Shown here in pieces: positions 18,236-28,007 of a DNA stretch of 51,414 bases. This DNA is from Bacteroidetes bacterium ADurb.Bin008. GTDB lineage: Bacteria > Bacteroidota > Bacteroidia > Bacteroidales > Tenuifilaceae. The stretch covers positions 1 through 51,414 of the forward strand of contig MWFE01000066.1 in assembly GCA_002071445.1 (NCBI GenBank), in the 5' to 3' direction. The notes beneath the pieces are model-generated. The model saw only the letters and a list, made by a program, of their open reading frames with translations. It searched no databases and had not been told where the DNA came from. Numbering within the stretch: position 1 is the first letter of the stretch; the number at the start of each line of letters is the position of its first letter. A program made the position numbers and the translations under genes.

Positions 18236-21200
18236 ATGGAGAATCATTTGCAGAATAATGTTGTGTCCGGAGTTCGTCCGAAGTTAACGGTTTATCTGCC
18301 GAGAATGTTTTTGACGTTTTTGCTGTGCACCTTTATAGCCACGGCTTTAAATGCACAACTTATTAAGCCTAAACTGGTTTTCAAAAACTTCTCTGTTGAC
18401 GATGGTTTACTCTCCAATGAAGTTTTCCACGTCATCCAGGATTCGACAGGCTATGTGTGGATTGCCACTGCCAATGGCATTAATCGGTTCAACGGAGTTG
18501 ATTTTAAAACGTACAATATTGAGGATGGGCTGATTGACAATACAATCTACGAGATATACAACGATTACAAAGGGAGGTTATGGTTTATATCGAGTTCCGG
18601 TAGATTGGTTTACATTGAGAATGATACGATAAAGCATTACCCGTTTAACAATAAAATCACCGACCAACTGCCCATCACCCGAGGGCCAATAAAGAAATCA
18701 TTCCATGTCGATTTGCACGACAATGTTCATATTACGTTCAAAAAGCATGGCAGGCTTGTTATAGGAGCAGAAGGGGAATTCGAAAAACTCTCAGGTATTC
18801 ACGAGGAGGGAGTGGTGGTAGTAGAAAAAACCGATGATGGTATGGCTTTGGTTTCCAATCCTGCTGTACCCAAATCGTACAATTTCATCTACTTTGATAA
18901 GGCCAAAGAATTGAGGTACACCATCAATTTCAAGGAACTTTCGCCCAGAAGGATTACAATTGACCAGTTTTACTGCATTCCCGAAAGCGATGAATCGTTT
19001 ATCATGGCTGTATATGGTACTGTGTATAGGGTTACACAGGGAAAAATTGTCCAACAGCGAAAATTTGGAGAAGAAATAATATGGCTTTCTCTTGATAGCG
19101 ATAACAACCTTTGGGTTGCGCCCATCGAAGGCGGTATTTACTGCTTTCTCAAAGCCCAATTCCTATGGGAGCTTGTTCCCCCCATGCTGAAGAACGTTCA
19201 GGTCTCTTCGGTTTTACAAGACCATGAGAATGGCTACTGGTTCTCTACACTATCCCATGGGGTATTCTACTGTCCCAACATCAATGTTGTGTACTTCGAT
19301 TCGGAATCGAACTTGCCATACAACCGGGTCAGCACTGTATTTGCCAACAAAAGTGGGGTTTACCTTGGGTATGAAATAGGAATGGTGAGTAAAATATACG
19401 AAAATAGGATTACCAATTACACCATTGGCGGTGAGCGTTCGTCAAGGATTCATATCCGATATTTAGGTATCGATTCCACATCGAACGATGTGTGGATTGG
19501 CTCCAGTTTTTTCCTGCATAACCTGAAAGATAATGCGGTTGTGGATTATGTCCCCTATAGCAAATCATGGGGAGTTTACCCGCGCGATGTCATTCAGGGG
19601 AACGATGGAAATTTTTGGATAGCCAGCGCACAAGGATTGAAAGTATTTGATGGCAAATCAGTTATTTATGACTCCTACATTACGAACGAATTTTCGCTAA
19701 TTGCCAATTCCCTTTACCAGGATTCTTCCGGATGTATTTGGATTGGATGTATGAACGGCTTATGGACCTATCGAAATAATGTTTACAGCTATTTGGGTCA
19801 AGAGAATCCCCTCTTTTCCAAACAGATAAACTCTGTCAGGGCTACGGATAATGGCACCATACTTTTGGCAACCAACGGACAGGGATTGATAGTGATTAAG
19901 GGTAAACAGGTGGAAAGGATTACCCAAGCCGATGGCTTGACAAGCAACCACATCAAAAAGTTGGTAGTTGAAAAATCGGGGATTTGGTTAGTTACCAATA
20001 ACGGACTTAGCTGGATTAGAAACATTGATACCAAGATGGAGATTCAGAATATCAACATCTCCCACGGGTTGCCCACCAACGATGTGAACAATATTTATGT
20101 TAGAGGGAATGAGGTGTTTGTGGCTACAACTAAGGGTCTTGCCGTATTCGACTTAAGGACAATAGCGCTGAATACAGTAAAGGCCAATTGCTTGATTACC
20201 AATGTTAGGGTCAATGGAAAGGATCTTAAGAATTACAGCTTGCCCTTGCTGCTGGACTATGATCAGAATTATATAACCTTTGATTTTATTGGTTTTTCAT
20301 TCAAAAACATGGGCAAAGTTCAGTATCGGTATAGGCTGAATGAGCTCGATTCAACGTGGGTTTACACGAGTTCCACCAATGCTATTTTTTCAGGCCTTTC
20401 GTCCGGAAATTACTTATACGAGGTGCAGGCGCAAAACTCTGAGGGTATATGGGGCAACTCGGCAAGAATCCCCATTATTATCAAGCCTCCTTACTGGAAG
20501 AGGGCATGGTTTATCGCTTTGCTTGCAGCCATACTCTCGTCAACTTTCTTTCTGATTTATCTGGCTCGAATCAGGGCTATTAAGCGCATGAATCAGATAG
20601 AGAGCAGCATTAACATGTACAAGCAGCAATCGCTTCGTCAGCAAATGAATCCGCATTTCATTTTCAATACGCTGAATTCAATTCAACTTTACATACTCGA
20701 AAAGGACAGTATCAGCTCGCATAAGTACCTGACCAAATTCGCTAAACTTGTGAGGATGACTTTGGATAATTCTCAGTATCAAAGCACTTCCCTGAAAAAT
20801 GAGCTGGATGCGCTGAAACTTTACCTGGAATTGGAATCGCTTCGACTGGAGGATTCATTTAATTATTCCATAGAGGTAGAGGATAATGAATTGTTGGTGA
20901 AATCCATACCAACTTTGCTGCTTCAACCATTTGTTGAAAATTCTATCTGGCATGGCATTATGCACAAACCAAAGCAGGAGGGATGGATAAAGATAAGGGT
21001 TGGAAGTGAAAACGGTTTGATTAAATGCACCATTGAGGATAATGGGATTGGCCGAAAGGCTGCCCGGGAGAAATCCGGCGCACAGAATGGTAAATACAAC
21101 TCATTGGGGTATAAGATTACCTCTCAACGAATTGAACTGTTGAACACCCTTTATAGCGGAAAGTTTAATATCCAGTACGAAGATTTGTATGCCCCCGATG

Positions 21201-21247
21201 GAACTGCCACGGGAACAAGGGTGGTTATCACTATCCCATGTAACTAA
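18236..21247 (+). CDS. Propeller-type sensor histidine kinase (LytS/His_kinase family)
   Basis: A membrane sensor of 1003 residues. I prefer ATG 18236 over GTG 18230, two codons earlier. An N-terminal hydrophobic stretch (MFLTFLLCTFIATALNA) suggests export. Residues about 45-640 form two-component propeller repeats (DGLLSNEVFHVIQDSTGYVW, GLTSNHIKKL, GLPTNDVNNIY). A Y_Y_Y domain follows (QYRYRLNELDSTW), then a membrane helix at about 757-780, then a His_kinase domain with phospho-acceptor His807 in QMNPHFIFNTLNS. The N box is LLQPFVENSIWHG and the ATP lid includes IEDNGIGRKAA. The LytTR regulator gene follows 148 nt later and is the likely partner. The signal sensed is unknown; relatives often sense glycans or envelope state. 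Confidence 0.92.
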   Translation: MENHLQNNVVSGVRPKLTVYLPRMFLTFLLCTFIATALNAQLIKPKLVFKNFSVDDGLLSNEVFHVIQDSTGYVWIATANGINRFNGVDFKTYNIEDGLIDNTIYEIYNDYKGRLWFISSSGRLVYIENDTIKHYPFNNKITDQLPITRGPIKKSFHVDLHDNVHITFKKHGRLVIGAEGEFEKLSGIHEEGVVVVEKTDDGMALVSNPAVPKSYNFIYFDKAKELRYTINFKELSPRRITIDQFYCIPESDESFIMAVYGTVYRVTQGKIVQQRKFGEEIIWLSLDSDNNLWVAPIEGGIYCFLKAQFLWELVPPMLKNVQVSSVLQDHENGYWFSTLSHGVFYCPNINVVYFDSESNLPYNRVSTVFANKSGVYLGYEIGMVSKIYENRITNYTIGGERSSRIHIRYLGIDSTSNDVWIGSSFFLHNLKDNAVVDYVPYSKSWGVYPRDVIQGNDGNFWIASAQGLKVFDGKSVIYDSYITNEFSLIANSLYQDSSGCIWIGCMNGLWTYRNNVYSYLGQENPLFSKQINSVRATDNGTILLATNGQGLIVIKGKQVERITQADGLTSNHIKKLVVEKSGIWLVTNNGLSWIRNIDTKMEIQNINISHGLPTNDVNNIYVRGNEVFVATTKGLAVFDLRTIALNTVKANCLITNVRVNGKDLKNYSLPLLLDYDQNYITFDFIGFSFKNMGKVQYRYRLNELDSTWVYTSSTNAIFSGLSSGNYLYEVQAQNSEGIWGNSARIPIIIKPPYWKRAWFIALLAAILSSTFFLIYLARIRAIKRMNQIESSINMYKQQSLRQQMNPHFIFNTLNSIQLYILEKDSISSHKYLTKFAKLVRMTLDNSQYQSTSLKNELDALKLYLELESLRLEDSFNYSIEVEDNELLVKSIPTLLLQPFVENSIWHGIMHKPKQEGWIKIRVGSENGLIKCTIEDNGIGRKAAREKSGAQNGKYNSLGYKITSQRIELLNTLYSGKFNIQYEDLYAPDGTATGTRVVITIPCN

Positions 21248-21368
21248 GAGGAGGTGCCATTTTGCATGCATAATTATTGAGGATACTATCTACCTATGCA
21301 ATTGTACAACTTTGCCCTGTTTCATTCAATTACCGGAACCAGTTCAACAAATCGGCATTTTTATTTTG

Positions 21369-21376
21369 TAAATTTG
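21369..21376 (+). promoter_or_regulatory. -7 promoter element before the LytTR regulator
   Basis: TAAATTTG matches TAnnTTTG and ends 19 nt before the ATG at 21396, so the regulator may be transcribed independently of the kinase. Confidence 0.45.
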
Positions 21377-21395
21377 CCTCACTAAGAAAGCAGCA

Positions 21396-22163
21396 ATGAC
21401 CCTCAAAGCGATTCTGGTTGATGATGAAATAGCGGCCATACGTTCGCTTCAGTTCCTTTTGGAGAACTACTGCAAGGATGTGGAGGTTGTGGGCACCGCA
21501 CGGTCGGCAGGAGAGGGTATCGAATTGGCCACAAAGTTTAACCCTGACATTATCTTCTTAGACATTGAAATGCCTACAGGAAGTGGTTTCGAACTGTTGG
21601 AACAGCTACCAGGGCTGGACTGTCAGGTTATTTTTGTGACGGCTTATAACAAGTATGCCGTAAGGGCATTCAAATATAGCGCTGTGGACTATCTACTCAA
21701 ACCCATTGATATTGAAGAGTTGGAAAATGCCATTCAACGGGTAGTAGAGCAGAAAAGCCAGAAAATCAATCCGAGAGAAAGATATTCGGTTCTGTTTGAG
21801 AATATTAGAGAAGTGTTGCCACGGAAGCTGGTCTTTCCGGAAGTTAATGGTTACAGCTATGTCGATTTACAAAATGTGCTTTACGTCGATATTGACAATA
21901 TTAACTTTGCATTTACACTTGATGACGGAACAGTAAAACAATGTAGTTGCGATGCTTTGAATATCAGTGAGATATTGACAGAGAGGGGTTTTCAATCCGT
22001 AAGTCCAAGCTGTATGGTAAATCTTAATATGGTTCACAAGGTTGATAAAAGTGGAAATGGTAGCGTTATTCTTAATAATGGCCTCTCTTTACCGCTGGAT
22101 AAAGTAAAAAAGGATGACTTTATCAATAAGTTGCTATGGTTCAGCCAGAACAGAGAGAAGTAA
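21396..22163 (+). CDS. LytTR-family response regulator
   Basis: A DNA-binding response regulator of 255 residues. The receiver domain (1-120) shows the acidic pair DD at 9-10, phosphorylation-site Asp56 in IIFLDIEMP, Thr82 in FVTAYNK and Lys102 in LLKPID. The C-terminal LytTR domain (about 145-250) has YSYVDLQNVLYVDIDNINFA and the SPSCMVNLNMVHKVDKSG segment. Directly downstream of the propeller sensor kinase, its probable partner. ruvX starts 22 nt after it, so the regulator may head a transcript that includes ruvX and def. Confidence 0.93.
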   Translation: MTLKAILVDDEIAAIRSLQFLLENYCKDVEVVGTARSAGEGIELATKFNPDIIFLDIEMPTGSGFELLEQLPGLDCQVIFVTAYNKYAVRAFKYSAVDYLLKPIDIEELENAIQRVVEQKSQKINPRERYSVLFENIREVLPRKLVFPEVNGYSYVDLQNVLYVDIDNINFAFTLDDGTVKQCSCDALNISEILTERGFQSVSPSCMVNLNMVHKVDKSGNGSVILNNGLSLPLDKVKKDDFINKLLWFSQNREK

Positions 22164-22185
22164 GGCTCAAAATGCGAAGTAAATT

Positions 22186-22614
22186 GTGAGGATACTTGCA
22201 CTGGATATAGGAAGAAAGCGTACGGGAATTGCGGTTACCGATTCGCTTAAATTAATTGCCAACGGTTTAACAACCATCGCAACCAACGATATTATTGGAT
22301 ACCTGTCAGATTATCCTTACATTTGTGAAGTAGAGCTGTTTATTGTTGGCATGCCTCTACAAATGAACAATGAACCATCGGAAGCTGTTAAATACATTGA
22401 GCCCGTAATCAATAGGTTGAAAAAGGCTTTCCCTGCTATTCCCATTCATCTTTATGATGAGAGGTTTACATCGAAAATTGCACATCAAACCATGATCAGC
22501 GGCGGGCTGAAAAAGAAGGATAGGCAGAACAAGGCGTTAGTTGATACCATCAGCGCAACTTTAATACTGCAATCGTATTTGGAGAGTATAGATTTTAAAA
22601 AACGCAATGCATGA
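22186..22614 (+). CDS. ruvX: RuvX/YqgF-type RNase H-fold nuclease
   Basis: Predicted Holliday-junction resolvase-like or 16S rRNA processing nuclease; 142 residues, the normal size. The first motif is ILALDIGRKRTGIAVTD (catalytic Asp8), with IVGMPLQMN and YDERFTSKIA giving the later acidic residues. Starts with GTG at 22186. Its stop overlaps the def start (ATGA, 22611-22614), a clear sign of translational coupling. Confidence 0.92.
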   Translation: MRILALDIGRKRTGIAVTDSLKLIANGLTTIATNDIIGYLSDYPYICEVELFIVGMPLQMNNEPSEAVKYIEPVINRLKKAFPAIPIHLYDERFTSKIAHQTMISGGLKKKDRQNKALVDTISATLILQSYLESIDFKKRNA

Positions 22615-23162
22615 TTAAGCCGGTTTATGTATATGGGTCGCCGGTTTTACGTAAAGTAAGTACCGAGATAACCTCCGATTATCCCAACCTCAAGGAGCTC
22701 ATTGAGAGCATGTTCGAAACTATGGATGGTTCAGAGGGGGTGGGGCTTGCTGCTCCGCAAATAGGTCTTTCAATTCGACTTTTTGTTATTGATACTGCGC
22801 TTTTTGGCGAGGACCACCCTGAGGTAAAGGGTTTTAAGAAAGTATTTATCAATCCCAAAATAATAGAGCGCTCCGAGGTTCAAAATATCTACAACGAGGG
22901 ATGCCTAAGCATACCAAGTTTGAGAGAAGATGTTGAACGACCTGAGTCCGTTACCATTAAATATTTCGACGAGAATTTCGTTGAGCATGAAGAGTTTTAC
23001 GATGGCATCATTGCCAGGGTCATTCAGCATGAGTACGACCATTTGGAAGGGATTCTGTTTACCGATAGGGTTTCTCCCATCCGCAGGCAGCTGCTTAAGA
23101 GCAAGCTCAATGCCATTGTAAAGGGGAAATTCAACGTTTCGTACAAGGTGAAAATAGCCTAA
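22611..23162 (+). CDS. def: Peptide deformylase
   Basis: Removes the formyl group from the N-terminal Met of new proteins. 183 residues with all three family motifs: GVGLAAPQIG (43-52), EGCLSIP (96-102, metal ligand Cys98) and QHEYDHLEG (139-147, ligands His140 and His144, catalytic Glu141). Coupled to ruvX by a 4-nt overlap. It converges on the threonylcarbamoyl-AMP synthase gene with only 4 nt between the stops, and no terminator is visible there. Confidence 0.96.
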   Translation: MIKPVYVYGSPVLRKVSTEITSDYPNLKELIESMFETMDGSEGVGLAAPQIGLSIRLFVIDTALFGEDHPEVKGFKKVFINPKIIERSEVQNIYNEGCLSIPSLREDVERPESVTIKYFDENFVEHEEFYDGIIARVIQHEYDHLEGILFTDRVSPIRRQLLKSKLNAIVKGKFNVSYKVKIA

Positions 23163-23166
23163 GGCA

Positions 23167-23775
23167 TTATAGCAAAATGCCTTTGCCTTGCCTGATCACT
23201 ATTGGATCAGTTTCTGTGCAATCCACAACGGTAGATGGTACATTTCCCCCATATCCTCCATCAACTACCAAATCAACCAGTTCCGAATATTTTTCGTAAA
23301 TCAGTTCCGGGTCTGTGGTGTATTCAAGCATTTCGTCCTCATCCTTCACCGATGTGGTGAGAATGGGATTCCCCAATGCTTTTACAATCTCAAGGGGAAT
23401 GGGATTATCGGGTATTCGAATGCCAACCGTTTTGCGCTTGCTGATGAAGTAGTCGGGAACCCGATTCAACCCGGGAAGAATGAACGTGAACGGCCCCGGG
23501 AGATTGCGCTTGAGCAGTCTGAAAGTGGTGTTATCAACCCTTGCAAAGGAAGAGATATGCCCCAAATCGCTACAGATAAAGGAAAAATTGGCATCCTTGG
23601 CTTTTATGCCCTTCAATTTAATGATGCGCTCCACAGCCCTGGGCTTGGTGATATCGCATCCCAGCCCGTAAACCGTGTCGGTTGGGTAAATAACAATACC
23701 TCCGTTTCGCAAGGCGTCCACCACCAGATCAATTTGTCTGGGATTGGGATTCTCGGGGTATAGCTTTACCAGCAT
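23167..23775 (-). CDS. L-threonylcarbamoyladenylate synthase (Sua5/YrdC family)
   Basis: Makes threonylcarbamoyl-AMP for the t6A37 modification of ANN-decoding tRNAs. 202 residues, the short YrdC-type form without the extra Sua5 domain. Signatures: [17 protein letters not shown] (about 30-46), [33 protein letters not shown] and PSTVVDCTE. It lies 40 nt downstream of the transaldolase on the same strand, probably in one transcript. Confidence 0.93.
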   Translation of the reverse strand: MLVKLYPENPNPRQIDLVVDALRNGGIVIYPTDTVYGLGCDITKPRAVERIIKLKGIKAKDANFSFICSDLGHISSFARVDNTTFRLLKRNLPGPFTFILPGLNRVPDYFISKRKTVGIRIPDNPIPLEIVKALGNPILTTSVKDEDEMLEYTTDPELIYEKYSELVDLVVDGGYGGNVPSTVVDCTETDPIVIRQGKGILL

Positions 23776-23815
23776 TTCAGTTATTTGTTAAAGGCATAAG
23801 TCTTATGTTGGGCGC

Positions 23816-24475
23816 TTAACCGTTCACCTTTTTGTAATCCTCCAGAAACTTGGCAAGGCCAATGTCGGTGAGGGGATGCTTAAGCAGTCCCAGGATAGCG
23901 CTAAGGGGACAGGTTGCCACATCGGCACCGGCTTCCATGCACTGGATGATATGCATGGTGTGGCGTATGGATGCGGCCAAAACCTGCGTGCCGTAGTCGT
24001 AATACCTGTACACATCAACAATTTGGCGTACAAGTTCAACCCCGTCGGTGGAAATGTCATCGAGCCTACCTATGAACGGCGAAACGTAGGTTGCACCGGC
24101 CTTGGCGGCCAGCAGGGCTTGCCCCACGGAGAATACCAGCGTGCAGTTGGTGCGGATACCAATTTCGGTGAAATGCTTTATGGCCTTAATGCCATCCTTG
24201 GTGCAGGGCACCTTCACCACAATCTGCTTGTGCAGTGCGGCCAACTCCTTGCCCTCGCGAATCATTCCCTCGTAGTCGGTGGCAATCACCTCAGCCGAAA
24301 TATCGCCACCCTTAACAATATTGCAAATATCAATGTAGTGCTGTTTAATGTTGGCCTCGCCCTTAATGCCCTCTTTGGCCATTAGCGAAGGGTTGGTGGT
24401 TACCCCGTCGAGCACGCCCAAATCGTTGGCCTCACGTATCTGGTCGAGGTTTGCCGTATCAATAAAGAATCTCAT
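23816..24475 (-). CDS. Transaldolase / fructose-6-phosphate aldolase family (TalC/FSA type)
   Basis: 219-residue TIM barrel of the small transaldolase family. Markers: [14 protein letters not shown] at the start, [13 protein letters not shown] (24-36), and the Schiff-base Lys88 in [12 protein letters not shown]. The family contains both true transaldolases and fructose-6-phosphate aldolases; in organisms without a long TalA-type enzyme the small form normally serves the pentose phosphate pathway. I cannot decide between them by eye. A TAnnTTTG element lies 35 nt upstream. Confidence 0.93.
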   Translation of the reverse strand: MRFFIDTANLDQIREANDLGVLDGVTTNPSLMAKEGIKGEANIKQHYIDICNIVKGGDISAEVIATDYEGMIREGKELAALHKQIVVKVPCTKDGIKAIKHFTEIGIRTNCTLVFSVGQALLAAKAGATYVSPFIGRLDDISTDGVELVRQIVDVYRYYDYGTQVLAASIRHTMHIIQCMEAGADVATCPLSAILGLLKHPLTDIGLAKFLEDYKKVNG

Positions 24476-24820
24476 GGTCGTTGAATTTTATGTTTTTGAA
24501 CAATGAGAGCAAAGATATACATTATTGGTTAAATGTTGTGCTTGCACCTTTAATGTAAGCCGAAAGCTTTTTTAGCCGATTTATTTTCAAATAAAAAATA
24601 ATAATTTTATTATTGAGCATCAAATCAGCAGGTTGAGGTACTATGAATAATTGTCATGCTGAAAATCCAAGGTAAGTTTTTAAAAATCTAAATTACTCGG
24701 TGAAAAAACCTTGGATTACTAATGGTATGATGATATGCAGTTTGCATTCTCTTTTTTTCTATCCCAATAATCCTTACCTTGCCATACGATTTTGCCTATA
24801 ACCCCAAAACACATAAAATC
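24476..24820. other. Divergent intergenic region
   Basis: Between the transaldolase (minus) and amidase (plus) genes. Contains a minus-strand -7 element TATCTTTG (24510-24517), an AT-rich run (about 24590-24615), a long hairpin (24664-24717) and a partial -7 element TACCTTGC (24775-24782) before the amidase. The same TACCTTGC variant occurs upstream of the propeller sensor kinase (about 18194-18201). Confidence 0.45.
24664..24717. repeat. 9-bp inverted repeat with 36-nt spacer
   Basis: AATCCAAGG / CCTTGGATT, extendable with a bulge through GGTaagTTTT / AAAAAACC. No T-run follows. It could be a leader hairpin of the amidase gene or the footprint of a small element. Confidence 0.55.
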
Positions 24821-26413
24821 ATGAAACATTACTATTCCCTTCGAAATGCATTGATCATGGCATTGATGCTACTGGTTTCCGGCTGTACCTCCGATAGAAA
24901 TCGGGAAGGGCTTAATTACAATGACTTCCCATACCTTGAGTACACCATTGAGCAGATGCAGCAGGGTTTTGATAAGGGCGACTTCACCATTGAACTGGTG
25001 GTGACGGCCTACCTGGAACGCATTGAGCTAATTGACAGGAATGGGCCATGCCTGGGCTCCATTATCACCGTTAACCCCGATGCCATAGCCATAGCGCAGC
25101 AGTTAGACAAGGAGCTGCAGGATGGGCATAAGCGCGGGCCGCTGCATGGTATTCCTGTGCTGTTGAAGGACAATATTGATACCCATGATAAGATGCCCAC
25201 CACGGCAGGTTCGCGTGCCCTGGCCAATTCGTTTCCTTTGCAGGATAGCCGGGTGGCTAAGCAGTTGCGCGAGGCGGGTGCTGTCATCATTGGCAAGGCC
25301 AGCCTTAGCGAGTGGGCCAATTTCAGAGGTTCGCTCTCCACCAGTGGTTGGGGTGGCATTTCGGGCGAAACCCGAAATCCGTACGATGTAACCCGCAATC
25401 CGTGTGGTTCCAGTTCAGGGTCGGGGGTGGCCGTTTCGGCAAACCTAACCATGCTGGCCATAGGCACCGAAACCGACGGTTCCATCGTGTGCCCGTCGCA
25501 TGCCAATGGCATTGTGGGTATCAAGCCTACGGTTGGGCTTATCAGCCGCACCGGGGTAATTCCCATTGCCTATACCCAGGACTCCCCGGGACCCATGGGC
25601 AGAACCGTTACCGATGTGGCCATCTGCCTGGGAGCCCTGGTGGGTTGTGACTCCACGGATGCTAAAACGCTGCTGAGTCGAGAGAAATACTATACTGACT
25701 ACACGCAATTCCTTAAAAAGAACGGGCTACAGGGGAAGAGGATTGGTTTTTTTACCGGCGTTTCTGGAATGCATTTTAAAGTGGATAGTGTTATGGCTCA
25801 AGCCATTCGTCTTCTCAAGGAGGAGGGAGTAGAGGTTGTTGAGCTGAGCAGGGTGGTGGAACCCAAGGCAGATCAGAACTCCCTTGAGGTGATGCTCTAT
25901 GAGTATAAGGATGGGCTCAACAAGTATTTTGCATCCCTCGGCCCTGATGCTCCTATCAAAAATTTGGAAGAACTCATTGAGTTCAACAAAAACGACTCCA
26001 TTGAACTGAAGTACTACAACCAGCTATACCTGGAGATGGCACAGGCCAAGGGCGATTTAAACTCGCCACAGTATAAGCAGGCTCTCGCGGATATGATGGC
26101 TCAAACCCGTACCCGTGGGATTGATAAGGTGATGGATGAGAACCGGTTGGACGCCATTGTTGCCCCCACGGGCACCCCGGCATGGAAAACAGACCTTATC
26201 AATGGCGACAGCTATTCGTTTGGCACCTCTTCGCCCTCGGCTCAAGCCGGATATCCCATCATCTCGCTGCCCATGGGGGCTATCGACGGGCTTCCCGTTG
26301 GCCTTTCATTCTACGGGAGGGCCTGGAGCGAGCCGGTGCTGCTGGAGATTGCCTATGCGTATGAGCAGAAAACAAACCACAGGATTATACCTCAGTATTT
26401 GAATGCTAAATAA
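24821..26413 (+). CDS. Lipoprotein amidase (amidase-signature family)
   Basis: A 530-residue serine amidase anchored as a lipoprotein. Starting at ATG 24821 gives the signal ending LMLLVSGC. The amidase-signature catalytic triad is complete: Lys116 in VLLKDNIDT, Ser197 or 198 in GSSSGSGVAV, and nucleophile Ser221 in TDGSIVCPS, with the family spacing of 24 residues between the two serines. The C-terminal part includes DAIVAPTGTPAW and SLPMGAIDGLPVGLSF. Being exported, it is probably a scavenging or peptide-amide hydrolase rather than GatA; there are no gatB/gatC neighbours. Substrate unknown. Confidence 0.9.
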   Translation: MKHYYSLRNALIMALMLLVSGCTSDRNREGLNYNDFPYLEYTIEQMQQGFDKGDFTIELVVTAYLERIELIDRNGPCLGSIITVNPDAIAIAQQLDKELQDGHKRGPLHGIPVLLKDNIDTHDKMPTTAGSRALANSFPLQDSRVAKQLREAGAVIIGKASLSEWANFRGSLSTSGWGGISGETRNPYDVTRNPCGSSSGSGVAVSANLTMLAIGTETDGSIVCPSHANGIVGIKPTVGLISRTGVIPIAYTQDSPGPMGRTVTDVAICLGALVGCDSTDAKTLLSREKYYTDYTQFLKKNGLQGKRIGFFTGVSGMHFKVDSVMAQAIRLLKEEGVEVVELSRVVEPKADQNSLEVMLYEYKDGLNKYFASLGPDAPIKNLEELIEFNKNDSIELKYYNQLYLEMAQAKGDLNSPQYKQALADMMAQTRTRGIDKVMDENRLDAIVAPTGTPAWKTDLINGDSYSFGTSSPSAQAGYPIISLPMGAIDGLPVGLSFYGRAWSEPVLLEIAYAYEQKTNHRIIPQYLNAK

Positions 26414-26436
26414 AGGATAGAGTTTCCTTGAAAACG

Positions 26437-26471
26437 AAAAAGGGCGTGCTGTGTGGAGTACGCCCTTTTTT
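26437..26471. terminator. Bidirectional terminator between amidase and SNF transporter
   Basis: Stem AAAAAGGGCGT / ACGCCCTTTTTTTT lies between the convergent amidase and transporter genes, with A-run and T-run on either side, so it can act on both strands. Confidence 0.88.
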
Positions 26472-26488
26472 TTTCTGTTGGTCGGTGA

Positions 26489-27853
26489 TTAACCTAAACT
26501 TTCCCAGAACATGCAGTAGATAAATACCGCTGCAATGGCCACGGGTGCAATGAATTTCACTGCAAAGTTGAAGTAGGGGTAATACTTGGTTTTCAGTTCA
26601 CCCTCGTTGGAGAGTTCAGCCTTAAGCATTTTCTTGCCGCCAAACCACCCCACGAACAGCACAATGAGTAATCCGCCCAAGGGAAGCATTACATTGGAAG
26701 CGGAATAGTCCAGAATATCGAAGATATTCTTTCCGAAAAGGGTGACCCCCTTCATAATGCCCAAGGAGAGCGATGCAAATACTCCCAGTATGGATGCGGC
26801 GATAGTGGCAATAAAAGTTGCTTTTCTGCGCGTCATCTTCAACTCTTCCGAGAAGAAGGCCACCACAACCTCAAGCAACGAGATGGTTGAGGTGAGTGCA
26901 GCCACAGCCAGCAAAATAAAGAAAATAGAGCCAAAGAATCCACCCCCAAACATCTTCTGGAAAATGCCGGGGAGAGTAATGAATACCAAGCTGGGGCCAC
27001 TGCTGGGTTCAATTCCAAAGGCAAATACGGCCGGGAATATCATAACACCTGCGAGAATGGCGATAAGAGTATCGGAGAGGGCCACCGAAACAGCTGTTGA
27101 TGCAAGATTTTCATGCTTACCAAAGTATGAGGAGTAAGTGATAAGCGCTCCCATGCCCAGGCTAAGCGAAAAGAACGCCTGACCCACTGCATATAGAAAC
27201 GTTTTGGCGGTAACCTTGCTAAAATCGGGTTTAAAAAGGAAGGCCAATCCACTCTTCCCACCTTCAAGAGTTACCGAACGCACGCAAAGTACAATGATAA
27301 ACAGCAGCAACAATGGCATCAGCAGTTTGGTGTACTTTTCAATCCCTTTGCTCACGCCCGCCAGTATTATCAATGCAGTGAGAATCATGAATACCATTTG
27401 CCATACAACAGGGCGTATGGGATTGGCTATAAAGGCACTAAACGTATTTTCCAAATCGTGCGAACTCTGCCCTGCAAAGCCATTGGTTGCCGAACTAACC
27501 ATGTATTCAAGAGTCCAGCCGGCCACGGCACTATAGAAAGCGAGAATGAAAAAGGCAGCCACGATGCCCATGAGCCCGATGAGGTTCCACCGTTTGCCGG
27601 GAGCAACCACGCTAAACGAACCGTAAGCGTTCCTTTGCCCTCTACGGCCAATGGCAAATTCCGACATCATCACAGGAACGCCTACTGCCATTACAAAAAA
27701 TAGATAAATGATCAGAAATGCTCCACCGCCATTTTCGCCAGCCACGTAAGGGAATTTCCAGATGTTGCCCAATCCCACAGCCGAACCGGCTGTTGCAGCA
27801 ATAATTCCAAACTTACTACCAAAGCATTCGCGTGCCTTTAAGTTGTCAGACAT
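26489..27853 (-). CDS. Sodium-dependent transporter of the neurotransmitter:sodium symporter (SNF) family
   Basis: Inner-membrane symporter of 454 residues, matching LeuT/MhsT-type bacterial members. The start carries the TM1 signature GSAVGLGNIWKFPYVAGENG with the unwound sodium/substrate site. About 11-12 hydrophobic segments follow (for example PVVWQMVFMILTALIILAGV, VGQAFFSLSLGMGALITYSS, the TM6 region). Substrate is probably an amino acid, but it cannot be named from sequence. Lies downstream of the class I aldolase on the same strand but separated from it by a terminator, so likely its own transcript. Confidence 0.95.
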   Translation of the reverse strand: MSDNLKARECFGSKFGIIAATAGSAVGLGNIWKFPYVAGENGGGAFLIIYLFFVMAVGVPVMMSEFAIGRRGQRNAYGSFSVVAPGKRWNLIGLMGIVAAFFILAFYSAVAGWTLEYMVSSATNGFAGQSSHDLENTFSAFIANPIRPVVWQMVFMILTALIILAGVSKGIEKYTKLLMPLLLLFIIVLCVRSVTLEGGKSGLAFLFKPDFSKVTAKTFLYAVGQAFFSLSLGMGALITYSSYFGKHENLASTAVSVALSDTLIAILAGVMIFPAVFAFGIEPSSGPSLVFITLPGIFQKMFGGGFFGSIFFILLAVAALTSTISLLEVVVAFFSEELKMTRRKATFIATIAASILGVFASLSLGIMKGVTLFGKNIFDILDYSASNVMLPLGGLLIVLFVGWFGGKKMLKAELSNEGELKTKYYPYFNFAVKFIAPVAIAAVFIYCMFWESLG

Positions 27854-27940
27854 TTTGATTTTGTGTTGGTTAGATATAATTGTAAGTTTTTAACAAGTTG
27901 CCAAATTGCAAAAAATCTTTGTTACCAACAAGATTTAAAA

Positions 27941-27979
27941 TGAAAAACACCCCAACCCATATGGAAAAGTTTGGGGTGT
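27941..27979 (-). terminator. Rho-independent terminator of the class I aldolase gene
   Basis: On the minus strand ACACCCCAA / TTGGGGTGT (plus coordinates 27947-27955 and 27971-27979) is followed by TTTTTCATTTT. Located just after the aldolase stop. Confidence 0.85.
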
Positions 27980-28007
27980 AAGTATGGAAAAATATTAAGT
28001 TCTGAAG

